Made by a program: the position numbers and the translations under genes. The notes beneath the pieces were generated by a model that searched no databases, was not told the DNA's origin, and saw nothing but the letters and a program-made list of their open reading frames with translations. A DNA stretch of 64,000 nucleotides from Novosphingobium terrae (lineage in GTDB: Bacteria > Pseudomonadota > Alphaproteobacteria > Sphingomonadales > Sphingomonadaceae), in NCBI RefSeq assembly GCF_017163935.1, contig NZ_JABVZR010000002.1, positions 2,046,001 through 2,110,000 on the forward strand, given 5' to 3'. Below, piece after piece: positions 58,975 to 64,000 of the stretch (its first letter is position 1; the number at the start of each line of letters is the position of its first letter).

Positions 58975-59368
58975 GCGCAGCATCATCCAGAGCAGCGGCT
59001 TTGCCAACATCGGGCCGGTTGCGGCACGCAGCGGATTTGCAGTCCGTTTACGCCAGCCCAATTACCGGGCCTTGCGCCTTTCGCTGATCGAGGGGATCGA
59101 TATCACCGTCGATGGCGAGCATTTCGCGGCGGAGGCCAGCACCATCCTGCTGAATGGCCGCGATTACACCCATGCCCAGATGGCCGAGACCACCGCCATC
59201 CGCTGGGCTGTGGGCGAATGCCTGAGCGTGATCGTGCCCCGCAGCGGCGGCCTCAAGCCGGGCGTGCATGAGGTGGGCTGCGTGCTGCGCCTGCGCCACC
59301 CCTATTTCCCGCCGCAGTTCCAGCCCGCTTTTGTGCGCGAAAGCCGCCACATCACGATCATCCGCTGA
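58967..59368 (+). CDS. Probable C-glycoside deglycosidase beta subunit (DUF6379)
   Basis: A 133-residue small beta-sandwich protein. GFAVRLRQPNYRALRLSLIE, then GIDITVDGEHF, MAETTAIRWAVGECLSVIVP and GGLKPGVHEVGCVLRLRHPY fit the DUF6379/C-deglycosidase beta-subunit family. The ATG at 58967 follows AGGAG at eight bases and overlaps the alpha-subunit stop by eight bases, so the subunits are translationally coupled, as expected for a complex. The subunit closes over the alpha active site in known complexes. It ends convergent with the sulfatase gene. Confidence 0.75.
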   Translation: MPERSIIQSSGFANIGPVAARSGFAVRLRQPNYRALRLSLIEGIDITVDGEHFAAEASTILLNGRDYTHAQMAETTAIRWAVGECLSVIVPRSGGLKPGVHEVGCVLRLRHPYFPPQFQPAFVRESRHITIIR

Positions 59369-59378
59369 GGCCGCCAGT

Positions 59379-59401
59379 GAGGCCGCCACCGGGGCGGTCT
59401 C
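59379..59401. terminator. Hairpin between convergent deglycosidase and sulfatase genes
   Basis: GAGGCCGCC pairs with GGCGGTCTC (nine pairs, one G-U) over the loop ACCGG. It is the only structure in the 42-base gap between the two stops and lacks a T-run, so termination is plausible but unproven. Confidence 0.5.
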
Positions 59402-59410
59402 CAACCGACA

Positions 59411-61123
59411 TCACTTTTCCGGAATGCTCTTCAGCTGCTGATCGACGGTGGGCATGTTGACGAAGGGCTTGCCCGCCTGATGCGCGGCCTGCTTGGCCAG
59501 GCTGTCGGGCAGGATATCGTCGATGCGGTCCACGCGGTTGGGCTCCACCAGCCATTCGGCGGGGAAGGGCGCCGCGCCGGTGCCGGTCTTGCTGCGCCGC
59601 ACCGCGCCGATCGCCTGACGCTCGGTGAAGGGGATGGCGTGCTTGCCCTCGCGGTTGGCGAGTTGGGTGTAGAGCGCCTTGCGCAGCGCGATCTTGTCGG
59701 CCAGATGCGCGGGGTCCTCGGCCAGATTATGCATCTCGGTGGGATCGGCGGCGAGGTCATAGAGTTCGTCGCGATCGTAGATGCCGTGGTACTGGATGTA
59801 TTTCATCGTGCCGCGCGTGATGGCGAAAGTCGTCGGCGTTTCGGGGAAGCTCCATTCCCAGTAATATTCATAGACGAAATCGCTGGGCTTCCAGTCAGCG
59901 GGCTTGATGCTGCCGTTGATCAGTCCCCAGGCGTCCTGCCCTTCGAACTGTTTGGGCACCTCTTTCACGCCCGCGATGTCGAGGAAGGTCGGCGCGAAAT
60001 CCAGACCGCGCACGCGGCCCGTGTTGACCACACCGGCAGGCACGGTGCCCGGCTCCCACATCACCAGCGGCACCCGCTGCGAGGCTTCATAGGCGGCGCG
60101 CTTGTCGATCAACCCATGGTCGCCGATCATGAAACCATTGTCGCTGGTGAAGACGACCAGCGTGTCCTTCTCCAGATGATTGGCCTTCAGATAGGCCATG
60201 ATGCGTCCCAGACTGTCATCCACGCCGGAGAGCGTGCCGTAATAATACTTCAGATATTCCGTCATCTTCATGTCGGAATTGTAGAAGAAGTCGATGCCGT
60301 GCCAGCTGTTGCGCTGATCATAGACCCAGCGCGGCTTGCCCGCATAGTTCTCGGGCGTATTGGCCCAGCTGGCGGGCAGGGTGAATTGCGTCTTGTCATA
60401 CTGATGAACGTAACGCACCGGCGGCAGCGGATCGGAATGCACCGCCTTGTGGCTGAGATAGAGGAAGAAGGGTTTCTTGGGATCGCGCTCTTTGGTCAGC
60501 CAGTTCATGGCATAATCGGTCAGCTCGTCGGTGATATAGCCTTTCTGCGCGACCTCCTTGCCGTCCACATTGAGCATGTTGACCTTGCCCGCAGCGATGG
60601 CGGCGGGGGGCAGATCGGTGGTGGGATAGTAATGGCCCTGACCCTTGAAGCTGACCCATTTGTCGAAGCCAGGGCGCGGGGCATCGGTGTCATTGCCCAT
60701 ATGCCACTTGCCGAAGAAACCGGTCTGATAGCCCACCTGTTGCAGATAGGCGGGGAAGAAGGTCAGCCCGGCTTCGGAAGAATTGTTGTTGTCCACCACG
60801 CCATGGTTGCGCGCGGTCATGCCGGTCAGAATGCTGGCGCGCGCCGGGCTGCACAGCGAGGATGTGGTGACGCCATTGGGGAAATAGGTGCCCTGCGCGG
60901 CCATGGCATCGATGTTGGGGGTGTGGACCAGCCCCTTGGGTTGCAGAAAGCCCATGGCGTCAAAGCGCAGATCATCCACCAGCACGAAGATGATGTTGCG
61001 CGGATGCTGCGCAACAGGAGCGGTGGTTGGCGCCGCCGTTTGGGCCGGAGCGGTGGAGGGGATCAGCGCCATGGCGGCGAAGGTGGCAGCAGCGGTGCTC
61101 AGGGTCTTGCGCAGAAGCGACAT
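59411..61123 (-). CDS. Exported formylglycine-dependent sulfatase
   Basis: A 570-residue type I sulfatase. Signal peptide TLSTAAATFAAMALIPSTAP, then metal-binding NIIFVLVDDLRFD, the modification motif CSPAR at Cys91-Arg95 followed by ASILTGMTARNHGV, FFGKWHMGN, and the second metal site TSDNGFMIGDHG. Cys91 must be turned into formylglycine for activity; the gene for that enzyme lies in the same cluster. The C-terminal half (HNLAEDPAHLADKI) is typical of choline-sulfatase and glycan sulfatases. It removes sulfate from a sulfated sugar or phenol in the periplasm. Its promoter region holds two LacI-type operators. Confidence 0.92.
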   Translation of the reverse strand: MSLLRKTLSTAAATFAAMALIPSTAPAQTAAPTTAPVAQHPRNIIFVLVDDLRFDAMGFLQPKGLVHTPNIDAMAAQGTYFPNGVTTSSLCSPARASILTGMTARNHGVVDNNNSSEAGLTFFPAYLQQVGYQTGFFGKWHMGNDTDAPRPGFDKWVSFKGQGHYYPTTDLPPAAIAAGKVNMLNVDGKEVAQKGYITDELTDYAMNWLTKERDPKKPFFLYLSHKAVHSDPLPPVRYVHQYDKTQFTLPASWANTPENYAGKPRWVYDQRNSWHGIDFFYNSDMKMTEYLKYYYGTLSGVDDSLGRIMAYLKANHLEKDTLVVFTSDNGFMIGDHGLIDKRAAYEASQRVPLVMWEPGTVPAGVVNTGRVRGLDFAPTFLDIAGVKEVPKQFEGQDAWGLINGSIKPADWKPSDFVYEYYWEWSFPETPTTFAITRGTMKYIQYHGIYDRDELYDLAADPTEMHNLAEDPAHLADKIALRKALYTQLANREGKHAIPFTERQAIGAVRRSKTGTGAAPFPAEWLVEPNRVDRIDDILPDSLAKQAAHQAGKPFVNMPTVDQQLKSIPEK

Positions 61124-61193
61124 GGGCGGGTCCGTTCGATGGTTTGCGCCGCGCGCAGGCGTGATGGCGGCGTTCAGAATCCTCTGACCATCA

Positions 61194-61238
61194 AAAATAC
61201 CATCGTTGGTATTTTGTCAAATACTATCGCTGGAACTC
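61194..61238. promoter_or_regulatory. LacI-type operators before the sulfatase gene
   Basis: AAAATACCA-TCGT-TGGTATTTT at 61194-61215 is a 9-bp dyad with the central CG step usual for LacI-family sites. A weaker second copy, AAATACTATCGCTGGAACT, follows at 61219-61237 next to the LacI stop. Both lie 70-115 bases ahead of the sulfatase start on the minus strand. Confidence 0.75.
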
Positions 61239-62223
61239 AGGCGATGCCCTCGGTCGATTCTCGCAGGATGATGCGCGGACCGATGGCGTCACCCGGCGTG
61301 TCCTCGCGGTCGATGGCCATCAGCACGGCGGCGCGGGCGATCTGTTCGAAAGGCTGCTCCACCGTGGTGAGCGGCGGCAGCGAGCAGCGGCTTTCGTTCG
61401 AATTGTCGAAACCGGTGACGGCCAGATCCTGAGGCACGCGAAGGCCTTGGCGCAGCGCGGCGGTCATGGCGCCCAGCGCCGTGGCATCATTGACGGCCAC
61501 AATGGCGGTGGGGCGCTGGGGCAGTGTGATCAGCTGCGCAAAGGCATCCTGCCCGCTTTCGAAGGTCATGGTGCTGCGGATCAGATAGTGCGCGGGTGCC
61601 TCCAGCCCCGCTGCCGCCATGGCGTCGCGATAGCCCAGATGGCGCTGCTCGGAAGCGAAATGGGGCGAGGGCGGGGCGATCATCGCGATCCGCTCATGCC
61701 CCTGCGCGATCAGATGCGTGACCAGCTGCGCCGAAACCGCCCGGTCATGCACATCCAACACCATGCCATAGCCCTGCGCCTGCGCGGCAACCCGCACCGC
61801 AGGCAGACCCAGCCTCTCCAGCGAGCGCAGCATTTGGGGATGGTCCGACCATGGTGGCAGCACGATCACCGCATCGGCGTTGCAGGACAGGGTGATCGCC
61901 CAATCCTCATCCCCTTCAAGCGCTTGCCGGTCGAAGACCTCCACCACCAGATGCCAGCCCACCGCGCGGCAGGCCTGCGCCATGGCCAGCAGCATGCGCG
62001 AATAATACCAGGCCGCCACATCGGGCACCAGAATGACGAGGATATAGGTCTTGCCGCTCACCAGTTGCCGTGCGGCCAGCGCCGGGCGGTAGTTGAGGTC
62101 GCGGATTGCGGCTTCCACCTTGGCGCGCACATTCGGGCGCACCGTTTCCACGCCGTTGAGCACGCGCGAGACGGTCTTGATCGAAATGCCCGACTTTTCG
62201 GCGACATCCTTGATGGTGGCCAT
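61237..62223 (-). CDS. LacI-family transcriptional regulator
   Basis: A 328-residue LacI/GalR repressor. HTH in residues 1-25 (TIKDVAEKSGISIKTVSRVL), hinge helix with YRPALAARQLV, then a sugar-binding domain (YILVILVPDVAAWYYSRMLL, IVAVNDATALGAMTAALRQG, LAVTGFDNSNESRCSLPPLT). It lies between the FGE gene (12 bases upstream) and the sulfatase (113 bases downstream), all on the minus strand. The operators ahead of the sulfatase are its obvious targets; a sugar or sulfated sugar should be the inducer. Confidence 0.92.
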   Translation of the reverse strand: MATIKDVAEKSGISIKTVSRVLNGVETVRPNVRAKVEAAIRDLNYRPALAARQLVSGKTYILVILVPDVAAWYYSRMLLAMAQACRAVGWHLVVEVFDRQALEGDEDWAITLSCNADAVIVLPPWSDHPQMLRSLERLGLPAVRVAAQAQGYGMVLDVHDRAVSAQLVTHLIAQGHERIAMIAPPSPHFASEQRHLGYRDAMAAAGLEAPAHYLIRSTMTFESGQDAFAQLITLPQRPTAIVAVNDATALGAMTAALRQGLRVPQDLAVTGFDNSNESRCSLPPLTTVEQPFEQIARAAVLMAIDREDTPGDAIGPRIILRESTEGIA

Positions 62224-62235
62224 GACCGGGCAACC

Positions 62236-63198
62236 CTAACCGCGCACCACGCAGCGAAAGCCGATATGGCTGGTGGAGCTGTCCACGCTTTGCGGGTGGC
62301 GCGCGGCGGGGCGATAGCGCTGGCAATAGCTGGGCGCGCAAAGATGCGATCCGCCCTTCAGCACCTTGCGCGGAATCTTGACCTGAGGGCTGGCCGGGTC
62401 GAAGCTTTTGGCGCGAAAGCCGCCGCGCGGATTGCTGACGGCGCAGCAGGCGGATTTGGCTTTCTTTTGGGCGGTTTCGGGCAGGCTCCACCAATCCTCG
62501 CACCATTCCCAGACATTGCCGATCATGTCGAAAACGCCATAGCCATTCGCCGGAAAGGCTCTCACCGGGCTGGTGCGGACCCAGCCATCCTCAGCCAGAT
62601 TGGCAAAGGGAAACAGCCCCTGCCAGGTGTTGGCCTGATGCACGCCGCCCGGCGTCAGCTCATCGCCCCAGGCAAATTCCTTGTCGACCAGACCACCGCG
62701 CGCGGCAAACTCGAACTCGGCCTCGGTGGGCAGCGCCTTGCCCGCCCAGGCGGCATAGGCGGCGGCATCCTGATGCACCACGTGCACGACCGGATGGTCC
62801 ATCAGATCCTCGATGCCGCTGTCAGGCCCGGTGGGGTGGCGCCAGTCCGCACCGGGCATCCAGCGCCACCATTGCGACGGATCGGAGGTGTCCACCGGCC
62901 TGTCCGTCATCATGAACACCGCCGAGCCCGGCACTGCCAGAGCCGGGTCCATGCCGGGGTATTGCGCGGGATCGGGCGCGATCTCGGCGAAGGTCTGGTA
63001 GCCGGTTGCCGCCACAAAACGGGCGAAGTCGGCGTTGGTCACGGGCACTTTATCGATCCAGAAGGGATCGACCTTCACCCGGCGCAGCGGCGCTTCCTCG
63101 GGATAGAAGGCGGTCGATCCCATGGTGAAGGTGCCACCGGGAATCGCCACCATGCCTTCGGGAATGGGGCGGGATGCTGCGCTGAGTTCCATGACCAT
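62236..63198 (-). CDS. Formylglycine-generating enzyme
   Basis: A 320-residue FGE-sulfatase (PF03781) protein. It starts with PGGTFTMGS and runs VTNADFARFVAATGY, LPTEAEFEFAARGG, VFDMIGNVWEWCEDW and ends GFRCVVRG. Both copper-binding active cysteines are present in KGGSHLCAPSYCQRYRPAAR (Cys287 and Cys292), so it is a true FGE and not one of the many cysteine-less relatives. It converts the CSPAR cysteine of the sulfatase into formylglycine. GAGGTTAACG precedes the ATG at 63198. It belongs with LacI and the sulfatase in one cluster, all on the minus strand. Confidence 0.92.
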   Translation of the reverse strand: MVMELSAASRPIPEGMVAIPGGTFTMGSTAFYPEEAPLRRVKVDPFWIDKVPVTNADFARFVAATGYQTFAEIAPDPAQYPGMDPALAVPGSAVFMMTDRPVDTSDPSQWWRWMPGADWRHPTGPDSGIEDLMDHPVVHVVHQDAAAYAAWAGKALPTEAEFEFAARGGLVDKEFAWGDELTPGGVHQANTWQGLFPFANLAEDGWVRTSPVRAFPANGYGVFDMIGNVWEWCEDWWSLPETAQKKAKSACCAVSNPRGGFRAKSFDPASPQVKIPRKVLKGGSHLCAPSYCQRYRPAARHPQSVDSSTSHIGFRCVVRG

Positions 63199-63248
63199 CG
63201 TTAACCTCTAGGCGAGATGGCGGGGGGCGACAACCATCCCCCGCACCA

Positions 63249-63628
63249 TCATGGACGCGCGCTCAGCACGATCCCGACACCACGCAGGTAGAGCGGTTCA
63301 GCGCCGCCATGGAGGAGGGCAGTTCGAAGGGCAGATGCCCGCGCGCCACCGCCTTGCCGGCCACCACATCGAGCAGCGCCGCATCGCTGGCGCCGAAGAC
63401 GGCCAAGCAGGGCGTCTGCGCGGTCCTTCACATTGGTGAGGATCGCAGGCCGGTCATAGCCCTCGGTCGAGGCGCCGATGCCCGAGTCCGGCGCGGGCAG
63501 TGAGCCATGCAGCAGCGTGCCGACCTTTCTCTTCAAGCGTTATGCGCGCCAGCCGGGCGCATCCTTCGCGCCGCACAGGGCAAGCGAAACCAGAGGCAGC
63601 AGAAGCGCGGTGGCAAGCGGGCGAGCAT
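63249..63628 (-). pseudogene. Ruined GH3 glycosidase: signal peptide, N-terminal bit and C-terminal bit joined by a large deletion
   Basis: Read through several frame changes on the minus strand: from the ATG at 63628 a signal peptide (one base off) LATALLLPLVSLALCGA, then RITLEEK, then VGTLLHGSLPAPDSGIGAST and EGYD, then DRPAILTNVKDRADALL, then FGASDAALLDVVAGKAVARG and HLPFELPSSMAA, then PLYLRGVGIVLS. The first parts are the start of GH3 enzymes (the TLEEKVG segment), and the later ones are the C-terminal GH3 domain. About 500 residues between are missing and at least three frameshifts exist, so it is dead. It lies between the FGE gene and a TonB receptor remnant in the same orientation. Confidence 0.7.
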
Positions 63629-63691
63629 CAGGTGCAGGCTCCCGAAGAAGACATGGGCAGCGCACAAGAGTTTGCACGCCGTCCCGGAGTG

Positions 63692-63880
63692 TTAGCGGAA
63701 GTGGTAGGAAATCGTGCCGCCAAAGTAGCGCGAGGCATCCTTTTTGTAGGTGCCCACCATGTCATAGGGCGTCGCCGTCGTAAAAGGATGGGCCGTCTTT
63801 TCGTCATGCCGGGCGGCGGTATCCCAGTGATCGGGGTTCTCGAACCCTCGTATGGCTATGTTTCGTGAAAAATGTAACAT
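63692..63880 (-). pseudogene. TonB-dependent receptor C-terminal remnant
   Basis: The last part of the reading frame gives TTATPYDMVGTYKKDASRYF, then GGTISYHFR and a stop, the pattern of a receptor's last two barrel strands ending in an aromatic residue. Its upstream part is absent: the frame begins only 62 codons earlier, after which comes the start of an Rrf2 gene in the opposite direction. A full receptor would be over 700 residues. With the GH3 ruin it marks a lost uptake and cleavage unit upstream of FGE-LacI-sulfatase. Confidence 0.55.
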
Positions 63881-63939
63881 GATAAGTGTCGTGATTCATC
63901 GCACTTGCCAATCCGGGCCGCGATGTACAAGAGGTTCGC

Positions 63940-64000
63940 GTGCGCAATGACAGCCGCCTTTCCCGCATGCTCCATGTGCTGCTCCATATGGCGCGGCATG
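63940..64000 (+). CDS. Rrf2-family transcriptional regulator, N-terminal end
   Basis: A GTG at 63940, preceded by AAGAGG, opens a frame reading RNDSRLSRMLHVLLHMARH to the right edge. This matches the start of Rrf2-family regulators, which often sense iron-sulfur status or nitric oxide. Only 20 residues are visible, so the assignment rests on that N-terminal helix alone. Confidence 0.6.
   Translation, partial: MRNDSRLSRMLHVLLHMARH

Noticed and set aside
61194..61238. Possible rho-independent terminator after the LacI gene
   Set aside because: The dyad is AT-rich at its base with a 4-base centre containing CG, and a second similar copy follows; that fits LacI operators better than a terminator.
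59480..63204. Long plus-strand frames opposite the sulfatase, LacI and FGE genes
   Set aside because: The minus-strand genes have complete catalytic motifs and ribosome sites; the plus frames are shadows.

Overview
The window looks like chromosomal DNA of a sphingomonad (Alphaproteobacteria, close to Novosphingobium/Sphingobium). This is inferred from high GC, several large TonB-dependent receptors, a UrcA-family protein, a LigM/DesA-like O-demethylase, PepSY membrane proteins and an AT-rich promoter island in a GC-rich background. I see no rRNA, tRNA, CRISPR array or phage genes. Nearly all of it is catabolic, uptake and envelope functions.

Layout. 1-9 kb: start of a LigM-like aryl O-demethylase with a divergent LysR regulator, a DUF985 cupin, an exported GlcG/HbpS-like protein with an MFS transporter, then a TonB receptor and an OprB-type porin. 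9.3-18 kb: one giant autotransporter (about 2,913 aa) with three long internal repeats. 18.6-22.7 kb: a CHASE3-HAMP-GAF-GGDEF diguanylate cyclase, an IS3-family scar fused to a dying short-chain dehydrogenase gene, a carboxymuconolactone-decarboxylase-like gene with a divergent LysR gene, and a frameshifted small gene. 22.8-45.4 kb: the most unusual part. Two PhoP/PhoQ-like two-component systems, two related TonB receptors each followed by a PepSY transmembrane protein, two exported NTF2-like proteins and two exported GlcG/HbpS-like proteins are mixed with exported hydrolases (type-B carboxylesterase, creatininase-fold protein, alpha/beta hydrolase, ceramidase-fold protein, tannase/feruloyl esterase) and a methyltransferase-fold protein with a signal peptide. 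It reads as a duplicated sense-import-reduce-hydrolyse module.

45.5-55 kb: a solitary peptide-type ABC binding lipoprotein, two AraC regulators around an O-methyltransferase, a Tat-exported GH1 beta-glucosidase divergent from an SLC13 permease with RCK_C domains, and a LuxR-type regulator. 55-56 kb: an AT-rich control region with an 18-bp perfect palindrome upstream of a UrcA-family gene. 56-64 kb: a glycoside/glycan locus. It holds a TetR regulator divergent from a flavoprotein monooxygenase plus both subunits of a probable C-glycoside deglycosidase. Convergent to this lies FGE-LacI-sulfatase with a clear operator, and upstream of the FGE gene are ruins of a GH3 glycosidase and a TonB receptor. 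The window ends in the start of an Rrf2-family regulator.

Taken together, the organism appears to import and take apart plant-derived aromatic esters, glycosides and sulfated glycosides, possibly together with iron or haem. Substrates are inferred from gene families; nothing in the sequence fixes them.
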